A stretch of DNA of 64,000 nucleotides, taken from positions 36,806,133 to 36,870,132 of the forward strand of contig OZ025263.1 of the NCBI GenBank assembly GCA_964019135.1. The letters run 5' to 3'. The notes beneath the pieces are model-generated. The model had not been told where the DNA came from. It made no database searches and saw only the letters and a program-made list of their open reading frames with translations. The stretch's first letter is position 1. Each line of letters starts with the position of its first letter. Source of the stretch: Arenicola marina (Eukaryota; Annelida; Polychaeta; Arenicolidae). A program made the translations under genes and the position numbers. Shown piece by piece: positions 12,807 to 25,700 of this stretch.

Positions 12807-13021
12807 TGGCGGCCGGGAGACCTGGCTGGGCCTCTCGGACACTGAGGTGGACAGCCAGTACCGCTGGAACGACGGCCAGTACCCGGACCGCGCCCTCTGG
12901 GTCGACGTCGACGTCCTCAAGGTCAACGACATCTACGACTGTGTGGTGCAGCGAGCCGACGGGCTGTGGGAGCCCAGGGACTGCCTCCTCACACTGCCCT
13001 ATGTGTGTCAGGGACTGCTGG
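12807..13021 (+). CDS. C-type lectin domain, second half (exon, partial gene)
   Basis: A 215-nt exon, phase 2 in and phase 1 out (donor gtgagt). It carries the TWLGLSDTEVDSQYRWNDGQ segment (the WIGL-like motif and the W.W.DG stretch), then YDCVV, LWEPRDC and LPYVCQ, the three C-terminal cysteines of a C-type lectin fold. With 6074-6215 this makes a full domain of about 118 residues. The region where mannose- or galactose-type lectins carry EPN or QPD reads WVDVDVLKVND, and no WND follows it. Classical calcium-site-2 sugar binding is therefore not predicted, though another ligand mode is possible. Confidence 0.92.
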
Positions 13022-16000
13022 GTGAGTGCCAGGGACTGTGGGAGCCCAGGGACTGCTGGGTGAGTGCCAGGGACTGTGGGAGCCCAGGGACTGCCTCCTC
13101 ACTCTGCCCTACGTGTGTCAGGGACTGCTGGGTGAGTGCCAGGGACTGTGGGAGCCCAGGGACTGCTGGGTGAGTGCCAGGGACTGTGGGAGCCCAGGGA
13201 CTGCTATGTGAGTGCCAGGGACTGTGGGAGCCCAGGGACTGCTGGGTGAGAGCCAGGGACTGTGGGAGCCCAGGGACTGCCTCCTCACCCGGCCCTACGT
13301 GTGTCAGGGACTGCTGGGTGAGTGCCAGGGGCTGTGGGAACCCAGGGGCTGCTGGGTGAGTGCCAGAGGCTGTGGGAGCCCAGGGGCCGCTGGGTGAGTG
13401 CCAGGGGCTGTGGGAGCCCAGGGACTGCTGGGTGAGTGCCAGGGAGTGCGAGAGCTCAGGGACTGCCTCCTCACCCGGCCCTACGTGTGTCAGGGACTGC
13501 TGGGTGAGTGCCAGGGGCTGTGGGAACCCAGGGGTTGCTGGGTGAGTGCCAGAGGTTGTGGGAGCCCAGGGACTGCTGGGTGAGTGCCAGGGACTGTGGG
13601 AGCCCAGGGACTGCCTCCTCACTCTGCCCTACGTGTGTCAGGGACTGCTGGGTGAGTGCCAGGGGCTGTGGGAACCCAGGGGCTGCTGGGTGAGTGCCAG
13701 AGGCTGTGGGAGCCCAGGGGCCGCTGGGTGAGTGCCAGGGGCTGTGGGAGCCCAGGGACTGCTGGGTGAGTGCCAGGGAGTGCGAGAGCTCAGGGACTGC
13801 CTCCTCACCCGGCCCTACGTGTGTCAGGGACTGCTGGGTGAGTGCCAGGGGCTGTGGGAACCCAGGGGCTGCTGGGTGAGTGCCAGAGGCTGTGGGAGCC
13901 CAGGGGCCGCTGGGTGAGTGCCAGGGGCTGTGGGAGCCCAGGGACTGCTGGGTGAGTGCCAGGGAGTGCGAGAGCTCAGGGACTGCCTCCTCACCCGGCC
14001 CTACGTGTGTCAGGGACTGCTGGGTGAGTGCCAGGGGCTGTGGGAACCCAGGGGCTGCTGGGTGAGTGCCAGAGGCTGTGTGAGCCCAGGGACTGCTGGG
14101 TGAGTGCCAGGGACTGTGGGAGCCCAGGGACTGCCTCCTCACCCGGCCCTACGTGTGTCAGGGACTGCTGGGTGAGTGCCAGAGGCTGTGGGAGCCCAGG
14201 GGCCGCTGGGTGAGTGCCAAGGGCTGTGGGAGCCCAGGGACTGCTAGGTGAGTGCCAGGGAGTGCGAGAGCCCAGGGACTGCTGGGTGAGTGCCAGGGAG
14301 TGCGAGAGCCCAGGGACTGCTTCCTCACCCGGCCCTACGTGTGTCAGGGACTGCTGGGTGAGTGCCAGGGACTGTGGGAGCCCAGGGGCTGTGGGAGCCC
14401 AGGGACGGCTGGGTGAGTGCCAGGGGCTGTGGGAGCCCAGGGGCTGTGGGAGCCCAGGGACGGCTGGGTGAGTGCCAGGGAGTGCGAGAGCCCAGGGACT
14501 GCTTCCTCACCCTGCCCTACGTGTGTCAGGGACCGCTGGGTGAGTGCCAGGGACTGTGGGAGCCCAGGGGCTGTGGGAGCCCAGGGACGGCTGGGTGAGT
14601 GCCAGGGGCTGTGGGAGCCCAGGGACGGCTGGGTGAGTGCCAGGGAGTGCGAGAGCCCAGGGACTGCTTCCTCACCCTGCCCTACGTGTGTCAGGGACCG
14701 CTGGGTGAGTGCCAGGGACTGTGGGAGCCCAGGGGCTGTGGGAGCCCAGGGACGGCTGGGTGAGTGCCAGGGGCTGTGGGAGCCCAGGGACGGCTGGGTG
14801 AGTGCCAGGGACTGTGGGAGCCTAGGGGCTGTGGGAGCCCAGGGACGGCTGGGCAAGTGCCAGGGAGTGCGAGAGCCCAGGGACTGCTTCCTCACCCTGC
14901 CCTACGTGTGTCAGGGACCGCTGGGTGAGTGCCAGGGACTGTGGGAGCCCAGGGGCTGTGGGAGCCCAGGGACGGCTGGGTGAGTGCCAGGGACTGTGGG
15001 AGCCCAGGGAATGCTGGGTGAGTGCAAGGGACTGTGGGAGCCCAGGGAATGCTGGGTGAGTGCAAGGGACGGTGGGAGCCCAGGGAATGCTGGGTGAGTG
15101 GAATGGACTGTGCGAGCCCAGGGACTGCTGGGTGAGTGCCAGGGAGTGCGAGAGCCCAGGGGCCGCTGGGTGAGTGCCAGGGGCTGTGGGAGCCCAGGGA
15201 CTGCTTCCTCACTCTGCCCTACGTGTGTCAGGGACTGCTGGGTGAGTGCCAGGGACTGTGGGAGCCCAGGGGCTGTGGGAGCCCAGGGACGGCTGGGTGA
15301 GTGCCAGGGACTGTGGGAGCCCAGGGACTGCTGAGTGAGTGCCAGGGACGGTGGGAGCCCAGGGAATGCTGGGTGAGTGCCAGGGACTGTGGGAGCCCAG
15401 GGACTGCTGAGTGAGTGCCAGGGACGGTGGGAGCCCAGGGACTGCTGGGTGAGTGCAAGGGACTGTGGGAGCCCAGGGAATGCTGGGTGAGTGCAAGGGA
15501 CGGTGGGAGCCCAGGGAATGCTGGGTGAGTGCAAGGGACTGTGGGAGCCCAGGGAATGCTGGGTGAGTGCAAGGGACGGTGGGAGCCCAGGGACTGCTGG
15601 GTGAGTGCAAGGGACTGTGGGAGCCCAGGGAATGCTGGGTGAGTGCAAGGGACGGTGGGAGCCCAGGGAATGCTGGGTGAGTGCAAGGGACTGTGGGAGC
15701 CCAGGGACTGCTGAGTGAGTGCCAGGGACGGTGGGAGCCCAGGGACTGCTGGGTGAGTGCAAGGGACTGTGGGAGCCCAGGGAATGCTGGGTGAGTGCAA
15801 GGGACGGTGGGAGCCCAGGGAATGCTGGGTGAGTGGAAGGGACTGTGCGAGCCCAGGGACTGCTGGGTGAGTGCCAGGGAGTGCGAGAGCCCAGGGGCCG
15901 CTGGGTGAGTGCCAGGGGCTGTGGGAGCCCAGGGACTGCTGGGTGAGTGCAAGGGACTGTGGGAGCCCAGGGAATGCTGGGTGAGTGCAAGGGACGGTGG

Positions 16001-16658
16001 GAGCCCAGGGAATGCTGGGTGAGTGGAAGGGACTGTGCGAGCCCAGGGACTGCTGGGTGAGTGCCAGGGAGTGCGAGAGCCCAGGGGCCGCTGGGTGAGT
16101 GCCAGGGACTGTGGGAGCCCAGGGAATGCTGGGTGAGTGCAAAGGACGGTGGGAGCCCAGGGAATGCTGGGTGAGTGGAAGGGACTGTGCGAGCCCAGGG
16201 ACTGCTGGGTGAGTGCCAGGGAGTGCGAGAGCCCAGGGGCCGCTGGGTGAGTGCCAGGGGCTGTGGGAGCCCAGGGACTGCTTCCTCACTCTGCCCTACG
16301 TGTGTCAGGGACTGCTGGGTGAGTGCCAGGGACTGTGGGAGCCCAGGGGCCGCTGGGTGAGTGCCAGGGACTGTGGGAGCCCAGAGACTGCTGGGTGAGT
16401 GCCAGGGACTGTGGGAGCCCAGGGACTGCTGGGTGAATGCCAGGGACTGTGGGAGCCCAGGGACTGCTGGGTGAGTGCCAGGGACGGTGGGAGCCGAGGG
16501 AATGCTGGGTGAGTGCAAGGGACTGTGGGAGCCCAGGGACTGCTGGGTGAGTGCCAGGGACGGTGGGAGCCCAGGGAATGCTGGGTGAGTGCCAGGGACG
16601 GTGGGAGCCCAGGGAATGCTGGGTGAGTGCAAGGGACTGTGCGAGCCCAGGGACTGCC
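13022..16658 (+). repeat. 38-bp minisatellite, 5' splice-site type, with higher-order units
   Basis: A 3.6-kb array starting exactly at the lectin exon donor. The basic unit is about 38 bp (gtgagtgccaggg ... gactgctgg), roughly 95 copies. Many copies are extended by ctcctcac...ctacgtgtgtcag, which repeats the exon end coding for LPYVCQ. The exonic 3' part (about 60 nt) is thus itself amplified, giving a higher-order pattern of short and long units. Several open frames on both strands are by-products. Host-frame read-through reaches a TGA within a few units. Confidence 0.92.
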
Positions 16659-16683
16659 TAATGACCCTGCCTTTACCTTGCAG

Positions 16684-16869
16684 TGGACGTGTGTACCAGC
16701 GTGAGCGAACTGCCTATAGCCAACGTGTGGAATGGCGGTCTGGTGGATTGGACGAATCACACCGTCACCTTTACATGCAACAGCGGGTTCAAGGTCACCG
16801 AGGATGACGCCTTGACCTTCACGGTGCCATGTTGTGAGATCGCCAACATAGAAATCAGAGGTTGTGAAG
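16684..16869 (+). CDS. CCP/Sushi domain 1 (exon, partial gene)
   Basis: A 186-nt exon, phase 1 at both ends, with acceptor tttaccttgcag and donor gtacag. The translation has DVCTSVSELPIANV, then VTFTCNSGFKV, then FTVPCCEIANIEIRGCEG. This is the Sushi/complement control protein pattern (Cys, LP, TF-x-C-x-x-GF, Cys, Cys). It is unusual in lacking the conserved Trp between the third and fourth cysteines and in having an extra adjacent Cys. CCP modules mediate protein binding outside the cell. Confidence 0.9.
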
Positions 16870-16907
16870 GTACAGTGCTTCCACGTTAACGGGCTAATGT
16901 TGCGACT

Positions 16908-18402
16908 TCTTTGTAGAGATCCGCTGTGACAACCTGACATCAGTCTGTCTTTGTAGAGATCCGCTGTGACAACCTGACACCAGTCTGTCTTTGTAGAGAT
17001 CCGCTGTGACAACCTGACATCAGTCTGTCTTTGTAGAGATCCGCTGTGACAACCTGACATCAGTCTGTCTTTGTAGAGATCGGCTGTGACAACCTGACAT
17101 CAGTCTGTCTTTGTATAGATCCGCTGTGACAACCTGACATCAGTCTGTCTTTGTAGAGATCTGCTGTGACAACCTGACATCAGTCTGTCTTTGTATAGAT
17201 CCGCTGTGACAACCTGACATCAGTCTGTCTTTGTAGAGATCTGCTGTGACAACCTGACATCAGTCAGTTATTGTACAGATCCGCTGTGACAACCTGACAT
17301 CAGTCTGTCTTTGTAGAGATCTGCTGTGACAACCTGACATCAGTCTGTCTTTGTATAGATCCGCTGTGACAACCTGACATCAGTCTGTCTTTGTAGAGAT
17401 CGGCTGTGACAACCTGACATCAGTCTGTCTTTGTAGAGATCCGCTGTGACAACCTGACATCAGTCTGTCTTTGTAGAGTAGATCTGATGTGACAACCTGA
17501 TGTCAGTCTGTCTTTGTAGAGATTCGCTGTGACAACCTGACATCAGTCTGTCTTTGTAGAGATCTGCTGTGACAACCTGACATCAGTCTGTCTTTGTAGA
17601 GATCTGCTGTGACAACCTGACATCAGTCTGTCTTTGTATAGATCCGCTGTGACAACCTGACATCAGTCTGTCTTTGTAGAGATCTGCTGTGACAACCTGA
17701 CATCAGTCTGTCTTTGTATAGATCCGCTGTGACAACCTGACATCAGTCTGTCTTTGTAGAGATCTGCTGTGATAACCTGACATCAGTCTGTCTTTGTACA
17801 GATCCGCTGTGACAACCTGACATCAGTATGTCTTTGTAGAGATCTGCTGTGACAACCTGACATCCGTCTGTCTTTGTATAGATCCGCTGTGACAACCTGA
17901 CATCAGTCTGTCTTTGTAGAGATCTGCTGTGACAACCTGACATCAGTCTGTCTTTGTAGAGATCTGCTGTGACAACCTGACATCAGTCTGTCTTTGTATG
18001 GATCCGCTGTGACAACCTGACATCAGTCTGTCTTTGTAGAGATCTGCTGTGACAACCTGACATCAGTCTGTCTTTGTAGAGATCCGCTGTGACAACCTGA
18101 CATCAGTCTGTCTTTGTAGAGATCTGCTGTGACAACCTGACATCAGTATGTCTTTGTAGAGATCTGCTGTGACAACCTGACATCCGTCTGTCTTTGTATA
18201 GATCCGCTGTGACAACCTGACATCAGTCTGTCTTTGTAGAGATCGGCTGTGACAACCTGACATCAGTCTGTCTTTGTAGAGATCCGCTGTGACAACCTGA
18301 GATCTGATGTGACAACCTGATGTCAGTCTGTCTTTGTAGAGATTCGCTGTGACAACCTGACATCAGTCTGTCTTTGTAGAGATCCGCTGTGACAACCTGA
18401 CT
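16908..18402 (+). repeat. 40-bp minisatellite, 3' splice-site type
   Basis: About 37 copies of a 40-bp unit: ctgtctttgtag (pyrimidine-rich acceptor), then agatccgctgtgacaacctg. The second part is the first 20 or so bases of the CCP2 exon at 18380. The last copy is the true acceptor and exon start. This is the mirror image of the donor-type arrays: here the intron end plus exon beginning has been amplified upstream. An irregular junction unit occurs near 17,475 and again near 18,300, pointing to a block duplication of roughly 0.8 kb. Confidence 0.93.
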
Positions 18403-18580
18403 GGCGGGGCTGTGCTGACCGGCGACACGCGGGTGAATGGCTGGGCCTCCTACGAGTGTCCGCTGGGACAGAGGTTCACCAACACCGCGCCCTCCACCAG
18501 GACGCAATCCTTGCGATGTAGTCTGGACCCCTCGGGTCTCTACGGATCCTGGAATGCCTCAATGTCAAGGACATGCGAAG
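18380..18580 (+). CDS. CCP/Sushi domain 2 (exon, partial gene)
   Basis: A 201-nt exon, phase 1 at both ends, with acceptor tctttgtag and donor gtatgt. The translation has EIRCDNLTGGAVL, WASYECPLGQRF, SLRCSLDPSGLYGSW and SRTCEG: four cysteines and the Trp of a canonical CCP domain, slightly long at about 66 residues. The exon start is copied through the upstream 40-bp array. The last bases of the exon with the donor (gaag then gtatgtccac) resemble the unit of the downstream 45-bp array. Confidence 0.92.
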
Positions 18581-18623
18581 GTATGTCCACGGGAATCAAC
18601 GGTTAAGTAGCATCTCATGTTAC

Positions 18624-21600
18624 AAGGTGGGTACTGAGTGGTCTAAAGAAGGTGTGTCTACAATCATCAGGGTGGGTACTAGGTGGTCTAAGGAAGGTGT
18701 GTCTACAGTCATCTGGGTGGGTACTGGGTGGTCTAAGGAAGGTGTGTCTACAGTCATCAGGGTGGGTACTAGGTGGTCTAAGGAAAGCGTGTCTACAGTC
18801 ATCAGGGTGGGTACTAGGTGGTCTAAGGAAGGTGTGTCTACAGTCATCAGGGTGGGTACTAGGTGGTCTAAGGAAGGTGTGTCCACAGTCATCAGGGTGG
18901 ATACTAGGTGGTCTAAGGAAGGTGTATCTACAGTCATCAGGGTGGGTACTAGGTGGTCTATTTAAGGTGTGTCTACAGTCATCAGGGTGAGTACTAGGTG
19001 GTCTAAGGAAGGTGTATCTACAGTCATCAGGGTGGATACTAGGTGGTCTAAGGAAGGTGTGTCTACAGTCATCAGGGTGGGTACTAGGTGGTCTAAGGAA
19101 GGTGTGTCTACAGTCATCAGGGTGGGCACTAGGTGGTCTAAGGAAGGTGTGTCTACAGTCATCAGGCTGGGTACTAGGTGGTCTAAGGAAGGTGTGTCTG
19201 CAGTCATCAGGGTGGGTACTAGGTGGTCTAAGGAAGGTGTATCTACAGTCATCAGGGTGGGTACTAGGTGGTCTAAGGAAGGTGTGTCTACAATCATCAG
19301 GGTGGGTACTAGTTGGTCTAAGGAAGGTGTATCTACAGTCATCAGGGTGGGTACTAGGTGGTCTAAGGAAGGTGTGTCTACAGTCATCAGGGTGGGTACT
19401 AGGTGGTCTAAGGAAGGTGTGTCTACAGTCATCAGGGTGGGCACTAGGTGGTCTAAGGAAGGTGTGTCTACAGTCATCAGGGTGGGTACTAGGTGGTCTA
19501 AGGAAGGTGTGTCTACAGTCATCAGGGTGGGTACTAGGTGGTCTAAGGAAGGTGTGTCTACAGTCATCAGGGTGGGTACTAGGTGGTCTAAGGAAGGTGT
19601 GTCTACAGTCATCAGGGTGGGTACTAGGTGGTCTAAGGAAGGTGTATCTACAGTCATCAGGGTGGGCACTGGGTGGTCTAAGGAAGGTGTGTCTACAGTC
19701 ATCAGGGTGGGCACTAGGTGGTCTAAGGAAGGTGTGTCTACAGTCATCAGGGTGGGTACTAGGTGGTCTAAGGAAGGTGTATCTACAGTCATCAGCTTGG
19801 GTACTAGGTGGTCTAAGGAAGGTGTGTCTACAGTCATCAGGGTGGGTACTAGGTGGTCTGAGGAAGGTGTGTCCACAGTCATCAGAGTGGGTACTAGGTG
19901 GTCTAAGGAAGGTGTGTATACAGTCATCAGGGTGGGCACTAGGTGGTCTAAGGAAGGTGTGTCTACAGTCATCAGGGTGGGTACTAGGTGGTCTAAGGAA
20001 GGTGTGTCTACAGTCATCAGGGTAGGTACTAGGTGGTCTAAGGAAGGTGTGTCTACAGTCATCAGGGTGGGTACTAGGTGGTCTAAGGAAGGTGTATCTA
20101 CAGTCATCAGGGTGGGCACTGGGTGGTCTAAGGAAGGTGTGTTTACAGTCATCAGGGTGGGCACTGGGTGGTCTAAGGAAGGTGTGTCTACAGTCGTCAG
20201 GGTGGGTACTAGGTGGTCTAAGGAAGGTGTATCTACAGTCATCAGGGTGGGTATTAGGTGGTCTAAGGAAGGTGTGTCTACAGTCATCAGGGTGGGTACT
20301 AGGTGGTCTGAGGAAGGTGTGTCCACAGTCATCAGAGTGGGTACTAGCTGGTCTAAGGAAGGTGTGTATACAGTCATCAGGGTGGGCACTAGGTGGTCTA
20401 AGGAAGGTGTGTCTACAGTCATCAGGGTGGGTACTAGGTGGTCTAAGGAAGGTGTGTCTACAGTCATCAGGGTGGGTACTAGGTGGTCTGAGGAAGGTGT
20501 GTCCACAGTCATCAGAGTGGGTACTAGGTGGTCTAAGGAAGGTGTATCTACAGTCATCAGGGTGGGCACTAGGTGGTCTAACTAAGGTATGTCTACAGTC
20601 ATCACGGTGGGTACTAGGTGGTCTAAGGAAGGTGTGTCTACAGTCATCAGGGTGGGCACTGGGTGGTCTAAGGAAGGTGTCTACAGTCATCAGGGTAGGT
20701 ACTAGGTGGTCTAAGGAAGGTGTGTCTACAGTCATCAAGGTGGGTACTAGGTGGTCAGAGGAAGGTGTGTCTACAGTCATCAGGGTGGGTACTAGGTGGT
20801 CTAAGGAAGGTGTATCTACAGTCATCAGGGTGGGTACTAGGTGGTCTAAGGGAGGTGTGTCTACAGTCATCAGGGTGGGTACTGGGTGGTCTAAGGAAGG
20901 TGTGTCTACAGTCATCAGGGTGGGTACTGGGTGGTCTAAGGAAGGTGTGTCTACAGTCATCAGGGTGGGTGCTAGGTGGTCTAAGGAAGGTGTATCTACA
21001 GTCATCGGGGTGGGTACTAGGTGGTCTAAGGAAGGTGTGTCCACAGTCATCAGGGTGGGTACTAGGTGGTCTAAGGAAGGTGTGTCTACAGTCATCAGGG
21101 TGGGCACTAGGTGGTCTAAGGAAGGTGTGACTACAGTCATCAGGGTGGGCACTAGGTGGTCTAAGGAAGGTGTGTCTACAGTCATCAGGGTGGGTACTTG
21201 GTGGTCAAAGGAAGGCGTGTCCACAGTCATCAGGGTGGGTACTAGGTGGTCTAAGGAAGGTGTGTCTACAGTCATCAGGGTGGGCACTAGGTGGTCTAAG
21301 GAAGGTGTGTCCACAGTCATCAGGGGGGTACTAGGTGGTCTAAGGAAGGTGTGTCCACAGTCATCAGGGTGGGTACTAGGTGGTCTAAGGAAGGTGTGTT
21401 TACAGTCATCAGGGTGGGCACTAGGTGGTCTAAAGAAGGTGTGTCTACAGTCATCAGGGTGGGCACTAGGTGGTCTAAGGAAGGTGTGTCCACAGTCATC
21501 AGGGTGGGTACTAGGTGGTCTAAGGAAGGTGTGTCTACAGTCATCAGGGTGGGCACTGGGTGGTCTAAGGAAGGTGTATCTACGGTCATCAGGGTGGGTA

Positions 21601-22133
21601 CTAGGTGGTCTAAGGAAGGTGTGTCTACAGTCATCAGGGTGGGTACTAGGTGGTCTAAGGAAGGTGTGTCTACAGTCATCAGGGTGGGTACTAGGTGGTC
21701 TAAAGAAGGTGTATCTACAGTCATCAGGGGGGGTACTAGGTGGTCTAAGGAAGGTGTGTCTACAGTCATCAGGATGGGTGCTAGGTGGTCTAAGGAAGGT
21801 GTGTTTACAGTCATCAGGGTGGGCACTGGGTGGTCTAAGGAAGGTGTATCTACAGTCATCAGGGTGGGTACTAGGTGGTCTAAGGAAGGTGTATCTACAG
21901 TCATCAGGGTGGGTACTAGGTGGTCTAAGGAAGGTGTGTCCACAGTCATCAGGGTGGGTACTAGGTGGTCTAAGGAAGGTGTGTCTACAGTCATCAGGGT
22001 GGGCACTAGGTGGTCTAAGGAAGGTGTTTCTACAGTCATCAGGGTGGGTACTAGGTGGTCTAAGGAAGGTGTGTCCACAGTCATCAGGGTGGGTACTAGG
22101 TGGTCTAAGGAAGGTGTGTCCACAGTCATCAGG
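18624..22133 (+). repeat. 45-bp minisatellite, 5' splice-site type
   Basis: About 78 copies of a 45-bp unit (gtgggtactaggtggtctaa, then ggaaggtgtgtctacag, then tcatcagg). The segment gaag-gtgtgtccac in many copies differs at one base from the CCP2 exon end and donor (gaag-gtatgtccac). I therefore class it as boundary-derived, although the array begins about 45 bp downstream of the donor. The unit is a multiple of 3 and poor in stops, so both strands carry long open frames; these are by-products. Confidence 0.88.
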
Positions 22134-22710
22134 GGATGGGATGGGGCGGGGCGCTCACTCCGCCACACACTCGCCCCACCCCATCCCACTCCATCCCACC
22201 CCGCCCCGCCCCGCCCGCCCCGCCCCGCCACGCACTCGCCCCGCCCCATTCCCCCCCTCGCTCCGTGCCGCGTCGCACTCGCCCCACCAGCACCCCACCC
22301 CACCCCTGGTGCCCCGCCCCGCCATCCATTCCTTGGTTAGAGGCTGTGGTGTGACGCCTTAAATAAAACACGGCTTGAGGTGGGTGCCGGGTCACAATGG
22401 GGGCGGTTGTCAATGACAGCATCCCACTAGGACATCGATCGCACACGGCTCAAGTGAGAGGCATGATCACTCTTTGATGCCGGGGCTTTTGTCATGCGCG
22501 GCCCATTGAAGCAATATATTGAGCCCCAGAATAACATGGTTAACTCCGGAAATCTAAAATGTATCAGTCCCGGCGCGCTGAATGGAGACGTCATCGACAG
22601 ATGTCACGGCTCATAATGCTGGAGAAAGGCCTGCCCATTCACCTGGTCACGTGATACACCAGGGCAACAGATTATTGTAAAGGTTCAGCTAAGAGTTCGA
22701 TGCACCTCCT
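22134..22710 (+). other. C-rich low-complexity tract and unique intron sequence
   Basis: 22,134-22,330 is a very C-rich tract (ccgccccgccccgcc and similar), so the minus strand has many runs of G suited to quadruplex formation. 22,331-22,710 is single-copy intron with no gene seen. Confidence 0.6.
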
Positions 22711-25700
22711 TCAGTCAGACATGTCAGCCCAGAATGGCTGATGCGTTGTTCGCGGCATTCGTCCAGTCAGATATGTCAGCCCAGAATGGCTGATGCGTTG
22801 TTCGCGGCATTCGTCCAGTCAGATATGTCAGCCCAGAATGGCTGATGCGTTGTTCGCGGCATTCGTCCAGTCAGATATGTCAGCCCAGAATGGCTGATGC
22901 GTTCTTCGCGGCATTCGTCCAGTCAGATATGTCAGCCCAGAATGGCTGATGCGTTGTTCGCGGCATTCGTTTAGTCAGATATGTCAGCCCAGAATGGCTG
23001 ATGCGTTGTTCGCGGCATTCGTTCAGTCAGATATGTCAGCCCAGAATGGCTGATGCGTTGTTAGCGGCATTCGTCCAGTCAGATATGTCAGCCCAGAATG
23101 GCTGATGCGTTGTTAGCGGCATTCGTTTAGTCAGATATGTCAGCCCAGAATGGCTGATGCGTTGTTCGCGGCATTCGTTTAGTCAGATATGTCAGCCCAG
23201 AATGGCTGATGCGTTGTTCGCGGCATTCGTCCAGTCAGATATGTCAGCCCAGAATGGCTGATGCGTTGTTCGCGGCATTCGTCCAGTCAGATATGTCAGC
23301 CCAGAATGGCTGATGCGTTGTTCGCGGCATTCGTCCAGTCAGATATGTCAGCCCAGAATGGCTGATGCGTTGTTCGCGGCATTCGTCCAGTCAGATATGT
23401 CAGCCCAGAATGGCTGATGCGTTGTTAGCGGCATTCGTCCAGTCAGATATGTCAGCCCAGAATGGCTGATGCGTTGTTAGCGGCATTCGTTTAGTCAGAT
23501 ATGTCAGCCCAGAATGGCTGATGCGTTGTTCGCGGCATTCGTCCAGTCAGATATGTCAGCCCAGAATGGCTGATGCATTGTTAGCGGCATTCGTTCAGTC
23601 AGATGTGTCAGCCCAGAACGGCTGATGCGTTGTTGGCGGCATTCGTCCAGTCAGATATGTCAGCCCAGAATGGCTGATGCGTTGTTCGCGGCATTCGTCC
23701 AGTCAGATATGTCAGCCCAGAATGGCTGATGCATTGTTAGCGGCATTCGTTCAGTCAGATGTGTCAGCCCAGAATGGCTGATGCGTTGTTCGCGGCATTC
23801 GTCCAGTCAGATATGTCAGCCCAGAATGGCTGATGCGTTGTTCGCGACATTCGTTTAGTCAGATATGTCAGCCCAGAATGGCTGATGCGTTGTTCGCGGC
23901 ATTCGTCCAGTCAGATATGTCAGCCCAGAATGGCTGATGCGTTGTTCGCGACATTCGTTTAGTCAGACATGTCAGCCCAGAATGGCTGATGCGTTGTTAG
24001 CGGCATTCGTCCAGTCAGATATGTCAGGCCAGAATGGATGATGCGTTGTTCGCGGCATTCGTCCAATCAGATATGTCAGCCCAGAATGGCTAAATGCGTT
24101 GTTAGCGGCATTCGTCCAGTCAGATATGTCAGCCCAGAATGGCTGATGCGTTGTTCGCGGCATTTTTCCAGTCAGATATGTCAGCCCAGAATGGCTGATG
24201 CGTTGTTCGCGGCATTCGTTTAGTCAGATATGTCAGCCCAGAATGGCTGATGCGTTGTTCGCGGCATTCGTCCAGTCAGATATGTCAGCAGAGACTGATG
24301 CGTTGTTCGCGGCATTCGTCCAGTCAGATATGTCAGCCTAGGATGGCTGATGCGTTGTTAGCGGCATTCGTCCAGTCAGATATGTCAGCCTAGGATGGCT
24401 GATGCGTTGTTCGCGGCATTCGTCCAGTCAGATATGTCAGCCTAGGATGGCTGATGCGTGGTTAGCGGCATTCGTCCAGTCAGATATGTCAGCCCAGAAT
24501 GGCTGATGCGTTGTTCGCGGCATTCGTCCAGTCAGATATGTCAGCCCAGAATGGCTGATGCGTTGTTCGCGGCATTCGTCCAGTCAGATATGTCAGCCTA
24601 GGATGGCTGATGCGTTGTTAGCGGCATTCGTCCAGTCAGATATGTCAGCCCAGAATGGCTGATGCGTTGTTAGCGGCTTTCGTCCAGTCAGATATGTCAG
24701 CCCAGAATGGCTGATGCGTTGTTAGCGGCATTCGTCCAGTCAGATATGTCAGCCCAGAATGGCTGATGCGTTGTTCGCGGCATTCGTCCAGTCAGATATG
24801 TCAGCCCAGAATGGCTGATGCGTTGTTAGCGGCATTTGTTCAGTCAGATATGTCAGCCCAGAATGGCTGATGCATTGTTAGCGGCATTCCTTCAGTCAGA
24901 TGTGTCAGCCCAGAATGGCTGATGCGTTGTTCGCGGCATTCGTCCAGTCAGATATGTCAGCCCAGAATGGCTGATGCGTTGTTCGCGACATTCGTTTAGT
25001 CAGATATGTCAGCCCAGAATGGCTGATGCGTTGTTCGCGGCATTCGTCCAGTCAGATATGTCAGCCCAGAATGGCTGATGCGTTGTTCGCGACATTCGTT
25101 TAGTCAGACATGTCAGCCCAGAATGGCTGATGCGTTGTTAGCGGCATTCGTCCAGTCAGATATGTCAGGCCAGAATGGCTGATGCGTTGTTCGCGGCATT
25201 CGTCCAATCAGATATGTCAGCCCAGAATGGCTAAATGCGTTGTTAGCGGCATTCGTCCAGTCAGATATGTCAGCCCAGAATGGCTGATGCGTTGTTCGCG
25301 GCATTTTTCCAGTCAAATATGTCAGCCCAGAATGGCTGATGCGTTGTTCGCGGCATTCGTTTAGTCAGATATGTCAGCCCAGAATGGCTGATGCGTTGTT
25401 CGCGGCATTCGTCCAGTCAGATATGTCAGCAGAGACTGATGCGTTGTTCGCGGCATTCGTCCAGTCAGATATGTCAGCCTAGGATGGCTGATGCGTTGTT
25501 AGCGGCATTCGTCCAGTCAGATATGTCAGCCTAGGATGGCTGATGCGTTGTTCGCGGCATTCGTCCAGTCAGATATGTCAGCCTAGGATGGCTGATGCGT
25601 GGTTAGCGGCATTCGTCCAGTCAGATATGTCAGCCCAGAATGGCTGATGCGTTGTTCGCGGCATTCGTCCAGTCAGATATGTCAGCCCAGAATGGCTGAT

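Noticed and set aside
18615..22362. Open frames of up to 901 residues on both strands in the 45-bp array
   Set aside because: The array lies in an intron, frames are open on both strands at once, and the copies vary without codon bias.
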